A DNA stretch of 64,000 nt, from the NCBI GenBank assembly GCA_964533735.1, contig CAZHMD010000002.1, forward strand, positions 186,001-250,000, in the 5' to 3' direction. How positions within the stretch are numbered: the stretch's first letter is position 1; every line of letters starts with the position of its first letter. The notes below the pieces were generated by a model that saw nothing but the letters and a program-made list of their open reading frames with translations, searched no databases and was not told where the DNA came from. Source of the stretch: UBA6107 sp964533735. GTDB taxonomy: Bacteria; Chloroflexota; Anaerolineae; Anaerolineales; Anaerolineaceae. The position numbers were made by a program, and so were the translations under genes. This document shows, piece after piece, positions 1 through 9,138 of this stretch.

Positions 1-210
1 TGAGGTGAGAACATTCTGTTCAACCAATTCTTGAAGAAGTCCTTTTGAACTTTCTCCCAGTAGAGCACAAGCCAGTTTCCCCTCTCGAAAGATCACCTTG
101 CCAGTGTTGCCAGGACCTTCAACGTAAAGCGCCCCGGTCTTGTTGGCCAGGTTGATCAAGTTCAACAATTGAAGTATGGAGAAATCGCGTAGGTTGCCTT
201 TGAGGGCCAT
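1..210 (-). CDS. DUF4388 (PATAN-like) protein, N-terminal part only
   Basis: Reading minus from the ATG at 208-210, 70 codons stay open to the window edge, so the C-terminus is missing. The start reads MALKGNLRDFSILQLLNLIN and is followed by KTGALYVEG and GKVIFREGKLACA, the pattern of DUF4388/PATAN domains. These are small domains often found in regulatory or gliding/polarity proteins of Chloroflexi, Deinococcus and delta-proteobacteria. AGGA lies 5 bases before the ATG. A good promoter at 241-269 precedes it. Function beyond the family is unknown. Confidence 0.75.
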   Translation of the reverse strand, partial: MALKGNLRDFSILQLLNLINLANKTGALYVEGPGNTGKVIFREGKLACALLGESSKGLLQELVEQNVLTS

Positions 211-240
211 GACGTCCTATGTCTTTATAGTGATGAAGAG

Positions 241-269
241 ATTATACAGGTAAGGCGGGCAGGCGTCAA
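241..269 (-). promoter_or_regulatory. Sigma70-type promoter for the DUF4388 gene
   Basis: On the minus strand TTGACG (264-269) and TATAAT (241-246) are separated by exactly 17 bases. The predicted start of transcription is near 234, giving a leader of about 25 bases before the ATG at 210. Confidence 0.6.
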
Positions 270-307
270 TTTTTATCGTACTGCCAGGACTTATCAGTTC
301 CATTAGG

Positions 308-313
308 TATAAT
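308..313 (+). promoter_or_regulatory. Possible -10 box for the helicase-associated-domain gene
   Basis: TATAAT on the plus strand lies 21 bases before the preferred ATG at 335. I see no convincing -35 hexamer at the usual distance, so this is a weak call. Confidence 0.3.
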
Positions 314-334
314 TCATTATCGGAGTTGATTATT

Positions 335-1972
335 ATGCCTTCCCTGGAAAAACTTTTGAAGTCCTATGACATTGACATGCTAACCCGAATAGCACAGTCC
401 TGGGGTTTCAATGATGACATCACAAACCGCGATCAGGTTGAAACTTGGTTAATTAAGACATTGTCAGATGGCTCATCCTTCAGTGAAGTGATTTACAGAT
501 TGCCAGAGGTAACTCGCGAGGCTTGGCAGACCCTAAAAATGAGTAACGGACGAATACCATGGAGTGAATTCACCCGGCGATTCGGAGATCTGCGAAGCCT
601 TGGGACCGCAGCCCGCCAACGTGAAAAACCCGATATAAATCCACTCAACATATCTGAGGAATTGTTTTACCGCGGTCTAATCGGTCGGGCTTTTTTGGAT
701 GCACACCCGGAACCCAGAGAGTTTGCATTCATTCCTGAAGAGATATTAGGCGATATAAAAACACAGACAGTAATTATTCCGCAAGTTGCGGTTCGTCCAA
801 TTTCTCAATCCGAGATAAAACGCCATCAACCTGCTAATACCCGCCTGCTGGATCATGTCATCGATTGGCTGTCTTGTTTGAGGATGAAAAGAGCACTTTC
901 AGAGGACTATTTTGCCAGAGCTGAAGTGACAGAGCAATTCATCACTGCAATTGCGTTCGCTGCAGAGCTCGTGACTACGGATCGTGAAATCCGCACAGAA
1001 GAAACTGGAAAATTCCTGAAGACAAGTCGATTGATCACGCTTAAGGAATGGTTCAGAAATTGGAGAGATAGCAGTACGATCAATGACCTGCTCATGATCC
1101 CAGGGCTTGAATTTGAAGGAAGCTGGCGCAATGATGCAGTGTTTTCCCGAAATTTCATATTGGAAAAACTTGCGGGGTTTGACCTGCAGACCTGGTACAG
1201 CGTCACCTCCTTCGTAAACACAATCAAAACCGCCACGCCCGATTTTCAGAGACCTGCCGGCAACTTTGACACCTGGTCGATTCGCAAGGCGGGGAGCAGT
1301 ACGTACCTAAGCGGGCTCCAGTACTGGGACGAAATTGATGGTGCTTATATCCGCTATTTGCTCACTGGCCCATTGCACTGGCTGGGCGTGCTTGATATTG
1401 CCTATGGTATCGAAGGAACAGTTCCAACAGCATTCCGGCTTTCCCCGCTGGCGCGCTTCCTTCTCGATCATGGCATTAAGAAACCTAACCTTGCGCCTGA
1501 AGTTGCTCCCAAACTCGCTGCAGATTTAACGATTATTTTACCGATCAATACTTCCCCATTAGTCAGGTATCAGGTTGGCCGGTTTACCCAAATAATCAGT
1601 AATTCCGTCACTGAAACCAGGTTCCAGGTCACAGCTGCCTCATTGACTGCTGCGGAAGCTTTTGGACTTAAGATAGACCAACTCAATCGACTCCTTGAAC
1701 GCCACATCAAATCTGCCATCCCTCAATCCTTCAAGAAACTAGCCCAACGATGGGACCAGAACCGTCTTGAAGCCATGTTTGAAAAAGCTGACCTCCTGCG
1801 GGTTGAAGACCCCACGTTGATCAATATGTTGTCAGAGCATCCCCGCGCGGCTAGGATGATCAAGGAGATCATAACTCCGCAGGTTGCGATCATGCTTCCC
1901 GGAGGGCAGGATATCGCCCGGAAGATCCTCCTGGAATCAGGAATCCTTTCGCAAACTGAACTGGATGTATAA
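335..1972 (+). CDS. Helicase-associated (Helicase_C_3/XPB-associated-like) domain protein
   Basis: A 545-residue soluble protein with no signal peptide. The N-terminus (MPSLEKLLKSYDIDMLTRIAQSWG) and the segment PLNISEELFYRGLIGRAFLD followed by REFAFIPEEI resemble stand-alone proteins with the XPB-associated Helicase_C_3 domain. That domain occurs in Actinobacteria and Chloroflexi without the helicase motor, and I see no Walker motifs here. I chose the ATG at 335 over the TTG at 326: GGAG at 322-325 is well spaced for 335 but touches 326. The gene runs toward kbl with a 44-base gap, so they may be cotranscribed. Family assignment is from overall pattern only; the true role is unknown. Confidence 0.55.
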   Translation: MPSLEKLLKSYDIDMLTRIAQSWGFNDDITNRDQVETWLIKTLSDGSSFSEVIYRLPEVTREAWQTLKMSNGRIPWSEFTRRFGDLRSLGTAARQREKPDINPLNISEELFYRGLIGRAFLDAHPEPREFAFIPEEILGDIKTQTVIIPQVAVRPISQSEIKRHQPANTRLLDHVIDWLSCLRMKRALSEDYFARAEVTEQFITAIAFAAELVTTDREIRTEETGKFLKTSRLITLKEWFRNWRDSSTINDLLMIPGLEFEGSWRNDAVFSRNFILEKLAGFDLQTWYSVTSFVNTIKTATPDFQRPAGNFDTWSIRKAGSSTYLSGLQYWDEIDGAYIRYLLTGPLHWLGVLDIAYGIEGTVPTAFRLSPLARFLLDHGIKKPNLAPEVAPKLAADLTIILPINTSPLVRYQVGRFTQIISNSVTETRFQVTAASLTAAEAFGLKIDQLNRLLERHIKSAIPQSFKKLAQRWDQNRLEAMFEKADLLRVEDPTLINMLSEHPRAARMIKEIITPQVAIMLPGGQDIARKILLESGILSQTELDV

Positions 1973-2016
1973 TAGTTTCGATTCGTAAAATCCAATTACT
2001 TATTAAATGAGGTATT

Positions 2017-3201
2017 ATGACCAATCGCTTGAACTGGATCCAGGAAGAAATTCGCATGCTTCAGGAAACCGGCTTGTTCAACCGCATCCGTTCACTCGGT
2101 TCCCCTCAAGGTGCCTGGCTGACCGTAGATGGCAAACGTGTCTTGAATTTTTGCTCAAACAACTATCTTGGACTGGCAAATGACCCCCGCCTGGTGGCAG
2201 CAGCCACTTCCGCATTGCAGAAATACGGTGTCGGACCTGGAGCTGTCCGCTCGATTGCCGGCACCATGGAAATACACCTGGAACTGGAACGCAGGATTGC
2301 CAAATTCAAAGGCGTAGAGGCTGCAATCGCGCTCCAGTCTGGTTTTACAGCCAACCTGGCAGCCATCCCTGCACTGGTTGGCAAGGAGGACTTGCTCTTC
2401 ACGGATGAACTGAACCACGCAAGTATCATTGATGGCTGCCGCCTCTCGAGCGCGCGAATTGTCAAGTTCCTGCACGCAGATGCAGCTGACCTGGAACGCG
2501 CCATCAAGGAAAATACTGGCACTTACCGACGTGCCTTGTGCATCACGGACGGTGTTTTCAGCATGGATGGTGATATTGCTCCGCTGGATAAGATTTATGA
2601 GGTAACCAATCGTTATGATGTCATGCTGGCAGTAGACGACGCCCACGGCGAAGGCGTGATTGGCCGCAACGGACGCGGTATCGTGGACCATTTTAACCTG
2701 CACGGGAAAGTTGACTTGGAGATTGGCACGTTTTCCAAAGCGTTTGGTGTAATGGGTGGCGTATGCGCCGGCAGCGCGCCCGTGATCGATTGGATCCGGC
2801 AGCGCGGGCGACCATTCCTCTTCAGTTCTGCTTCCACTCCGGCAGATACAGCCGCCTGCATCGCAGCTGTAGATATTTTGGAGACGTCTTCTGAATTGGT
2901 CGACTGTCTGTGGGATAACGCGCGTTATTTCAAATCAGCTATGAAGGGAATGGGGTTTGACACCGGAGTCAGCACAACTCCCATCACTCCAGTGATGCTT
3001 GGAGAAGCCGTCACCGCGCAGCAATTCAGCCGGGAACTATTTGAGGAAAGTGTCTTTGCTATGCCCCTAGGGTTCCCAACCGTGCCAAAGGGCAAGGCGC
3101 GCATCCGCGTGATGATCTCGGCCGCACACAAGAGGCAGGATATTGATCAGGGGTTGGCAGCTTTCCATAAAGTGGGTAAAAAGATGGGGTTGGTTTCGTA
3201 G
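2017..3201 (+). CDS. kbl: Glycine C-acetyltransferase (2-amino-3-ketobutyrate CoA ligase)
   Basis: A 394-residue PLP enzyme of the alpha-oxoamine synthase family, which interconverts glycine plus acetyl-CoA with 2-amino-3-oxobutyrate in threonine degradation. Visible landmarks are NFCSNNYLGLA (44-54), the glycine-rich GVGPGAVRSIAGT (71-83), LNHASIIDGCRLS (132-144), the cofactor-binding VDDAHGEG (206-213) and the Schiff-base lysine in TFSKAFG (K241). Full family length. The partner gene tdh (threonine dehydrogenase) is not nearby. Sequence alone cannot fully exclude a BioF-like or serine-using relative, but the N-terminus and overall pattern fit Kbl. A hairpin directly follows the stop. Confidence 0.88.
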   Translation: MTNRLNWIQEEIRMLQETGLFNRIRSLGSPQGAWLTVDGKRVLNFCSNNYLGLANDPRLVAAATSALQKYGVGPGAVRSIAGTMEIHLELERRIAKFKGVEAAIALQSGFTANLAAIPALVGKEDLLFTDELNHASIIDGCRLSSARIVKFLHADAADLERAIKENTGTYRRALCITDGVFSMDGDIAPLDKIYEVTNRYDVMLAVDDAHGEGVIGRNGRGIVDHFNLHGKVDLEIGTFSKAFGVMGGVCAGSAPVIDWIRQRGRPFLFSSASTPADTAACIAAVDILETSSELVDCLWDNARYFKSAMKGMGFDTGVSTTPITPVMLGEAVTAQQFSRELFEESVFAMPLGFPTVPKGKARIRVMISAAHKRQDIDQGLAAFHKVGKKMGLVS

Positions 3202-3206
3202 AAATG

Positions 3207-3236
3207 AACACTGGCTGAATAGCCAGTGTTTTATTT
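3207..3236. terminator. Hairpin terminator between convergent genes
   Basis: A perfect 10-bp stem (AACACTGGCT at 3207-3216 and AGCCAGTGTT at 3221-3230) with a 4-base loop, followed by TTATTTA on the plus strand. It sits in the 29-base gap between kbl and the last gene of the glycan cluster, so it probably ends transcription from both sides. The U-run is better on the plus strand. Confidence 0.75.
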
Positions 3237-4019
3237 ATCAAACAGTTTGCGTCTGCGCCGGTTGATCAACGGAGAGAGAAGTTTACGCAGGTAGTACTTG
3301 AATACGATTGGCGAAAAGGTACGCCCGCCATCGCGATAGTGCACGCGCAACATCTCAGGCCAACAGCGGTCATCCGCATTGATGGTTTTTGCATCCGAGT
3401 GCAGCCTGAATTTTGCCCAGGATTTCCCTGGCTGATAATTAAGTTTGGTAACCCCTGCCAGCCTTACCCAAAGGTCATAATCCATGGCGAAGAAATAACC
3501 AGGGTCAAGGGGACCCACCTGTCGCCAGTGAACAGCCCTAAAAAAGGCAGCGGGTTGAGGAATATGCACGAATCCTCTGCGTAACTTCTTCAGGTCAGTT
3601 TGGGCAGCATTGAATTTACCGATAAAGCGGTCGCTCTCATCAATAAAATCCAAATCACCATACACCATCCCGATATCCGGATTTTCAACCAGAAATTTTA
3701 CTGCTGCGCTGATCGCTCCGGGATTGTACACATCATCGGAGTTCAACCATGCCAAAATTTCTCCATGAGCATGAGCAAATCCCTTATTAAGGGCATCTGT
3801 CTGACCTTTATCGTGTTCTGAGATCCAGTATCCCAAACGGGATTCATAACGGCGGATGATCTCTACGCTGTTATCAGACGAGCCGCCATCAATGACAATG
3901 TACTCGATGGCAGGATAATCCTGGTTCAGTACGGAAAGCATCGTCGTTTCAAGGAAGCGCCCCTGGTTGAATGAAGGAGTGAGTATGGAGACCAACGGTT
4001 GCCGGATTATGTCGGTCAT
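3231..4019 (-). CDS. GT2 family glycosyltransferase
   Basis: A 262-residue cytoplasmic GT-A fold glycosyltransferase. The nucleotide-binding start SILTPSFNQGRFLETTMLSV, IDGGSSDNS (43-51) and the metal-binding LNSDD (92-96) are all present, followed by the acceptor-region QPAAFFRA. It probably adds one sugar to a lipid-linked glycan at the inner membrane face. It is the last gene of the long minus-strand cluster; its ATG overlaps the stop of the upstream GT-C gene (TAATG), implying translational coupling. Closely similar in layout to the GT2 at 5554-6516, so the two may be paralogs. Donor and acceptor cannot be read from sequence. Confidence 0.85.
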   Translation of the reverse strand: MTDIIRQPLVSILTPSFNQGRFLETTMLSVLNQDYPAIEYIVIDGGSSDNSVEIIRRYESRLGYWISEHDKGQTDALNKGFAHAHGEILAWLNSDDVYNPGAISAAVKFLVENPDIGMVYGDLDFIDESDRFIGKFNAAQTDLKKLRRGFVHIPQPAAFFRAVHWRQVGPLDPGYFFAMDYDLWVRLAGVTKLNYQPGKSWAKFRLHSDAKTINADDRCWPEMLRVHYRDGGRTFSPIVFKYYLRKLLSPLINRRRRKLFDK

Positions 4020-5557
4020 TAGTTTCCTTCCCCAATAGGATTCTTTAGATCAAACAGGTAATACCCTTCACCCTGTTCATAGGAATAATTGGACAATAGA
4101 TAATCATGTAGATCGGTCTGTGCCTCGAAGTCGTCGGTCAAAGTGACAAGAAAATAATCTATTCCTTGGGTTTCCTGTTTGAACAGAGTCTCAAATTCGG
4201 GATTCGTTGCCCCAGACAATTCGTATACCACTTGATCTCCACGGGTAAGCCACAATTTAGGATTGATGAATCCCCAATAACTGATGCGGTAACCATAATC
4301 ATGTGTAAGCGCAATCACCGCTTTATCCATCCCGATCTCTTCTCCAAGCTGCTGCCAATAGGCTGCCTCATGCCTATAGCTGGCCTCAAGCAGATCGTTG
4401 CGCGCTTTAAATGCGGTTAACCCTAACGACATCAACAATATTCCTGCAATCAACAACCGGGGGAACCAATGGGGATTTTTTTCTTCCAACTTTGTAAATA
4501 CAATTTCAAACATGGCACCGAAGCCAATAGCCACCATAGGTATTAATGGGAGGTGGTAGTAATTATGAGTATAGATATGGTAGGCGAAGGTGAATCCAAA
4601 TAGTAAATAACCCAACCATAAACAGGCATAAAATACCCTGTGTTCTCTTCGCTTAATCAGGAAAAAAGCCAATAATCCGATGATGATGGGGAAATAATTA
4701 ACCACCGATTTAGCCGTCATAAACCAACGCAGGTACCACTTTGGATCAAAAAATAAACTCGGGAAGAACCTAGAGCCAAAGATCGAACCGGCATTTCCAC
4801 CAACTGTTGCACTCATCACATTAAAGAACAGCGCAGGAACCAATGCGAGAATCGCCATCAGGTAAACATGCCAGTTCTTGATTGACTTCTTAAACCCCAT
4901 CGATAGCACGATCCCAACCAAAGGTAAGGCGACGAAGAAAACAGAAGTAGCCTTGATTAAAATGGCTATTCCGGAAAATAATCCGGCAAGTATGGAATTC
5001 TTTATGGAATCAACTTGCATCCACCTCACCTGGAAATAGAGTGCCCAGAGTATCCCCATTATCATCAATGGATCAGGCTGAAATGCCCGGCTCGCAATCA
5101 CTCCAAAAGGCATGAATAGATACAGAGCCAGAGCAGCAAATGATCCGTTTAGTGAGGTAATCTTTTGCATAAGCAAAAATAGCGGGATACCACCAAGCAC
5201 CCAAAATAGAATGGCAAAAAACCGTCCTACATAGATATTTTCCCCACCCAATAATCGGTAGGTAAACGCAGCCAGATACTCCATAAGCGGAGGTTCTATG
5301 CGAGGCTCGGCATTTCCGGTAGTAATACTAAAGATCCTGACCGCTTCTGGTATTGCGTTTAATTGAGGAATGTCAAATTCATAATAAATACCGCGAGCCA
5401 TGATGAGAGAATGTAACTGCCTGGTGGCGGCAAAATCCAACGGCAGATCATTAAAATCAATCAACCTCACAGCAACACCGGCAAATAGGAATAAGATCAA
5501 TAAAATGATTGCAGTAAACCTTCGCGTTTTTAAAAAGAGGATGGAATCGTTACTCAA
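4019..5557 (-). CDS. GT-C membrane glycosyltransferase (ArnT/PMT-like)
   Basis: A 512-residue polytopic membrane protein. The first membrane segment (about 14-30) is followed by an acidic loop containing FNDLPLDFAATRQLHS, as in ArnT/PMT-type transferases where an early Asp is catalytic; QPDPLMIMG lies in a second loop. About ten further hydrophobic segments precede a short extracytoplasmic C-terminal domain (about 390-512). Such enzymes use polyprenyl-phosphate sugars to modify glycans or proteins on the outer membrane face. It overlaps GT2 genes at both ends (ATGA at 5554-5557, TAATG at 4019). Substrate unknown. Confidence 0.78.
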   Translation of the reverse strand: MSNDSILFLKTRRFTAIILLILFLFAGVAVRLIDFNDLPLDFAATRQLHSLIMARGIYYEFDIPQLNAIPEAVRIFSITTGNAEPRIEPPLMEYLAAFTYRLLGGENIYVGRFFAILFWVLGGIPLFLLMQKITSLNGSFAALALYLFMPFGVIASRAFQPDPLMIMGILWALYFQVRWMQVDSIKNSILAGLFSGIAILIKATSVFFVALPLVGIVLSMGFKKSIKNWHVYLMAILALVPALFFNVMSATVGGNAGSIFGSRFFPSLFFDPKWYLRWFMTAKSVVNYFPIIIGLLAFFLIKRREHRVFYACLWLGYLLFGFTFAYHIYTHNYYHLPLIPMVAIGFGAMFEIVFTKLEEKNPHWFPRLLIAGILLMSLGLTAFKARNDLLEASYRHEAAYWQQLGEEIGMDKAVIALTHDYGYRISYWGFINPKLWLTRGDQVVYELSGATNPEFETLFKQETQGIDYFLVTLTDDFEAQTDLHDYLLSNYSYEQGEGYYLFDLKNPIGEGN

Positions 5558-6516
5558 TGGATTAAGTCCTTTACCTGGTTCTCATTGGATTTCTTAATTC
5601 TTCTCTTGACGAACCAGGCACGTAAACCCTCCAGACCTAATGGCGCAAAAAATGCGAATACCATGCGATACCACTCGCGCTTTATTCCACCGGGATCCAA
5701 TCGGAAACTACGCCAATATGCCTGGAAAGACGTCCTATATTCTTTGGCATCCAGCAGATAAAATCCATTTAATCGATTAGCTCCTGCCAGAATCTTTTTT
5801 TCGTTCTTCTCGAATTCCCGGGCAAATGCCGGTTCACTTCTCATCCATTCAACTATCCGGAGCGCTTCCTTGCCAAACTCAGCAGCCTGTGCCAGGTTTT
5901 TACATCCCTCGTGATAGTGGGCAGACGCCAACAACTGAGGAATATATTTCATCTCGTTGTTAGTAGCCAGTCTTAACCACAAATGATGGTCGAGGAGGAA
6001 ATGATAAGTTGTATCCAGTAAACCGGCTTTATCAAGTGCACTGCGCCGCACAAACACTGCCGGCTGCCCAATGATGTGAAAGGACATTAGTTCCGCTAAA
6101 CCCCAATCACCGTAACTCAAAGTATTTAATACCAATCCGGCGGGGTTTACGACGCGGACATTACCAAAAACAAAACTTGCCTCTGGATTCGTCTGTAAAG
6201 CACGCACAGCCGCGGTTATCGCCCCAGGCATTAAGTAGTCATCTGAATTCAGCCAGGCGATGTACTCACCCTTGGCACGCACAATTCCTTTATTTATTGC
6301 CTCAGCCTGTCCCGAATCCTTTTCGGAGACCCACCAGGCGAGGCGGTCCTGATATTTCCTGATGATCTGTACGCTCTCATCAGTGGAACCACCATCCACC
6401 ACCAAATATTCGACCGCCGGATAATCCTGCTCCAGAACAGACTGCATGGTTTGATCCAGAAATGCAGCTTGATTAAATGATGGCGTAATGATGGATACAA
6501 GCGGGGTGTTGATCAT
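5554..6516 (-). CDS. GT2 family glycosyltransferase
   Basis: 320 residues. SIITPSFNQAAFL, VVDGGSTDESV (39-49) and AWLNSDDYLMPGAI (87-100, the DXD-type metal site) place it in GT2. A C-terminal extension of about 100 residues beyond the catalytic fold (after QPAVFVRRSAL and HHLWLRLA) lacks membrane segments. It shares its first base region with the upstream DUF115-family gene and overlaps the downstream GT-C gene by ATGA, so the three are tightly coupled. Specific sugar unknown. Confidence 0.85.
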   Translation of the reverse strand: MINTPLVSIITPSFNQAAFLDQTMQSVLEQDYPAVEYLVVDGGSTDESVQIIRKYQDRLAWWVSEKDSGQAEAINKGIVRAKGEYIAWLNSDDYLMPGAITAAVRALQTNPEASFVFGNVRVVNPAGLVLNTLSYGDWGLAELMSFHIIGQPAVFVRRSALDKAGLLDTTYHFLLDHHLWLRLATNNEMKYIPQLLASAHYHEGCKNLAQAAEFGKEALRIVEWMRSEPAFAREFEKNEKKILAGANRLNGFYLLDAKEYRTSFQAYWRSFRLDPGGIKREWYRMVFAFFAPLGLEGLRAWFVKRRIKKSNENQVKDLIH

Positions 6517-7319
6517 TAAAATAAGCTTTCGAAGTCAATTTTAGGAAACACATTTAATTTTCCACCGACTGTGGCATCCAAAATCTCTCGTCCATCCCGG
6601 CGGTAAGCGTCTCTTGCGATTTTGTACGCAATTTCGTTCGCTTCGAGGTCAGGTAACTGCCAGCGGAAACCCTTCCCAAAATACCTCGGGTGAAAATGAT
6701 TTGGGTCGTCACCTGTGGAGGTGACAGTGGTATTAGGTGCTCCCTTTGTAGAATAATTATGGTCAACCCCTATGAGTACCACCTGCCTGAATCCGAGAAA
6801 GTATGCCAACTGCATCGCAACAAACGTGACGGTGGAACCTTCCCATAACCGTCCAGCTGCATTCCCATTGAAACGTGGAAGATTGTAGGAGGTGTGTAAA
6901 TAATGCAGATTTGGAGCAGGCTCAACCCATTTACGTCCGCGCCAGGATATAAACGTAGGTATAGGCAGTTTCCGTAAGTCCTCGGCACACTGTTCGATGA
7001 CCAGATCATTAACCGTCAACAGGCATGAGGTCGTAAATCCAAGGTCGGGGAATGCCAGGTAGAACCTGTTCATCCCGACGGTGTAACTCCCTTTCAATTT
7101 TGATAAATCTGTATTTTTTAGGCTGGGTCCGTTGCCAATGATGATGCACCTCTCACCGTTGTGAGAATCTTTGAGTGCAATCAGTTTTTCAATGGAATCC
7201 CTACGCCACGGATGAAAGCGCGCGTTTGGCCACTCTGACGCTGCTTTGAAGGTGTGTTTGGCCAATCGCATGTTATTGACTAGTGGCGGGGGCAGCGCAT
7301 TCATTATTTTTCTTTTCAT
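6516..7319 (-). CDS. DUF115/MptE-like family protein
   Basis: 267 residues. The central RCIIIGNGPSLKNTDLSKL (about 56-75), GMNRFYLAFPDLGF, and the later GSTVTFVAMQLAYFLGF and VVLIGVDHNY match the DUF115/6-hydroxymethylpterin-pyrophosphokinase (MptE)-like superfamily. Members in surface-glycan and flagellin-modification loci (Maf-type) are linked to transfer of nonulosonic acids. That fits this cluster with its CMP-sugar synthetases, so a role in sugar transfer or modification is more likely than pterin synthesis, but this is inference. ATG start; 3 bases after the SDR gene's stop. Confidence 0.65.
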   Translation of the reverse strand: MKRKIMNALPPPLVNNMRLAKHTFKAASEWPNARFHPWRRDSIEKLIALKDSHNGERCIIIGNGPSLKNTDLSKLKGSYTVGMNRFYLAFPDLGFTTSCLLTVNDLVIEQCAEDLRKLPIPTFISWRGRKWVEPAPNLHYLHTSYNLPRFNGNAAGRLWEGSTVTFVAMQLAYFLGFRQVVLIGVDHNYSTKGAPNTTVTSTGDDPNHFHPRYFGKGFRWQLPDLEANEIAYKIARDAYRRDGREILDATVGGKLNVFPKIDFESLF

Positions 7320-7322
7320 TTC

Positions 7323-8087
7323 TTACTCCGTACTCAGCCGCGCTGTTGCACCACCATCCACCACAAGGGCTTGACCGGTCATGAATGAGGACTGTCCCGA
7401 ATCCGCTAGGAAATAGATGGCATGGGCAATTTCCTCAGGTGTTCCAATGCGCCCATTAACAGTCTTCTTTGCAAGGTTATCAAGACGATCAACCAATGAT
7501 TTGCCGGCGAGGTGTCCTCGTTCCAATCCGCTGCGCAGCATGGGGGTATCCACTGCACCAGGCAAAACCGCATTCACACGGATGTTGTTCGGTGCAAACT
7601 CAATTGCCATGGCACGAGTTAATGCCAGCAGCCCACCCTTACTGGCAGCATAAGCTGCAATATTAGCTGAAGTTTGAATGGCGTGCACTGAAGAGACATT
7701 TACAATGGCGCCGCCTCCAGCCATGCACAGCAGCGGATGCGCAAAGCGAGCACCGATGAAGACGGGTCTCAAATTGGTGGCAATCACCTTATCCCATTCT
7801 TCCACTGATGTTTCCACGAGTGGTTTTGAAATCTGCAATGCTGCATTATTGATTACTGCATTAAGAGAAGAGGTGAAAAGTTTAACCTTGTCGTAAATAA
7901 GCGGGAATTGTTTTGCATCGGAGATGTCTGCCTGGATGAAAAGACCATCCTCGGGGAATCCACTACCGAATACTTGTTTATCAATTCCGATGACGCTCCA
8001 TCCTTGCGAGGAAAATTGAGATACCGTCGCCCGTCCGATCCCCCCGGCGCTGCCAGTGATCAAAACAATGCGTTTATAGTCTTTCAT
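7323..8087 (-). CDS. SDR family oxidoreductase
   Basis: 254 residues, classical short-chain dehydrogenase. The NAD(P)-binding TGSAGGIGRA, NNAALQ, the catalytic serine in IVNVSSVHA, YAASKGG (YxxxK) and a PGAVDTPM turn are visible, ending in TGQALVVDGG. I start at 8087 rather than the ATG at 8123: GTGAGGGAG sits just upstream of 8087, and the longer form would overlap the preceding dehydrogenase gene by 29 bases. It probably oxidises or reduces a sugar or sugar precursor together with the adjacent 2-hydroxyacid dehydrogenase; substrate unknown. Confidence 0.85.
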   Translation of the reverse strand: MKDYKRIVLITGSAGGIGRATVSQFSSQGWSVIGIDKQVFGSGFPEDGLFIQADISDAKQFPLIYDKVKLFTSSLNAVINNAALQISKPLVETSVEEWDKVIATNLRPVFIGARFAHPLLCMAGGGAIVNVSSVHAIQTSANIAAYAASKGGLLALTRAMAIEFAPNNIRVNAVLPGAVDTPMLRSGLERGHLAGKSLVDRLDNLAKKTVNGRIGTPEEIAHAIYFLADSGQSSFMTGQALVVDGGATARLSTE

Positions 8088-8094
8088 GGCTCCC

Positions 8095-9072
8095 TCACCT
8101 CGTGTTTGTTTTTTGTATGTCATCTAAATCCTCATGATTGATCTCTAACCCGGTCAACAGGTTACGAATAGTATTCCAGTGTACATTCTCCCAGGCTGTG
8201 GGGCTCGAATTGGAATTATGTGGTGCCAGCAGGACGTTATCCATGCCCAACAGCGGGGAATCCTGTGATAACGGTTCGTGTTCGAAAACATCAAGCGCAG
8301 CCCCGGCAATCTTTTTCGTTTGTAATGCCGCGATCAATGCAACCTCATCAACTATCGGTCCGCGAGCAGTATTGACAAGTACAGCCGAATCATTCATCAA
8401 TCCAAGCGTATCATGATTGATTAGGTGCCGTGAGGTTGGGTTCAAATCGCAGTTAATACTTACGAAATCTGCTTCTCTCAATAGTATCTCAAGATCCACA
8501 GAAACAACGTCATATTCCTGAAGAAAACTTGCAGGTATGGGAATGATATCGTTTCCAAGTAAACGCATGCCAAACCCCCGTGCACGTTGTATCACGGCTT
8601 TACCAATATTCCCAACACCAATAACTCCCAGCGTACACTCGGAGAGAGATTTCCCGGGAATTTTTCGCCAGACTCCAGATTTGACTTCCTTATCCATCCA
8701 TGGTTGTTGGCGCGCAAATGCCAGGATATATCCCAAGACACTGTCTGCCACCGGTAGTGTGAATGCGTTCACGGTATTTAAAAGTTTCACTGAATTATCC
8801 ATGCAAGCCTGGCGATCAATAGAATCTATGCCAGTGCCCCACTTTGCGATCACCTTCAAACGCGGCGTGCATTTTTCAATCACTGTACGTGTGTAGCGGT
8901 CGTCACCAGTGATAGCACCGTCAAATTTGCCGGCGTACTCCAGTAATTCCGTTTCTTCCAAGCGCTCGTTTACGTTTGGTACTATCAATCTAATGTCATA
9001 GTGCTTGAAAACTGGAGCAAAACGTTCCAGGAAAGGGATCATATAGGGGGCCGTTAATAATACTTCGTTCAT
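8095..9072 (-). CDS. D-isomer-specific 2-hydroxyacid dehydrogenase
   Basis: 325 residues, SerA/PdxB-like. The NAD-binding motif is LGVIGVGNIGKAV. Catalytic Arg lies in VNTARGPIVDE, Glu in AALDVFEHEP and His in LAPHNSNSS, completing the Arg-Glu-His triad. The GTGIDSID loop before the cofactor domain is typical of phosphoglycerate-dehydrogenase-like enzymes. There is no ACT regulatory domain. I prefer the ATG at 9072 because AGAGG is 9 bases upstream; the ATG at 9081 touches that site. Its stop is 7 bases from the SDR start. Within a glycan cluster it may make an unusual sugar or acid substituent; substrate not deducible. Confidence 0.82.
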   Translation of the reverse strand: MNEVLLTAPYMIPFLERFAPVFKHYDIRLIVPNVNERLEETELLEYAGKFDGAITGDDRYTRTVIEKCTPRLKVIAKWGTGIDSIDRQACMDNSVKLLNTVNAFTLPVADSVLGYILAFARQQPWMDKEVKSGVWRKIPGKSLSECTLGVIGVGNIGKAVIQRARGFGMRLLGNDIIPIPASFLQEYDVVSVDLEILLREADFVSINCDLNPTSRHLINHDTLGLMNDSAVLVNTARGPIVDEVALIAALQTKKIAGAALDVFEHEPLSQDSPLLGMDNVLLAPHNSNSSPTAWENVHWNTIRNLLTGLEINHEDLDDIQKTNTR

Positions 9073-9138
9073 TCTAATCATCCTCTTTCAGAATTCTATT
9101 ATTTTGGTTTACTCATACGTATGGACTTGAAAATCATC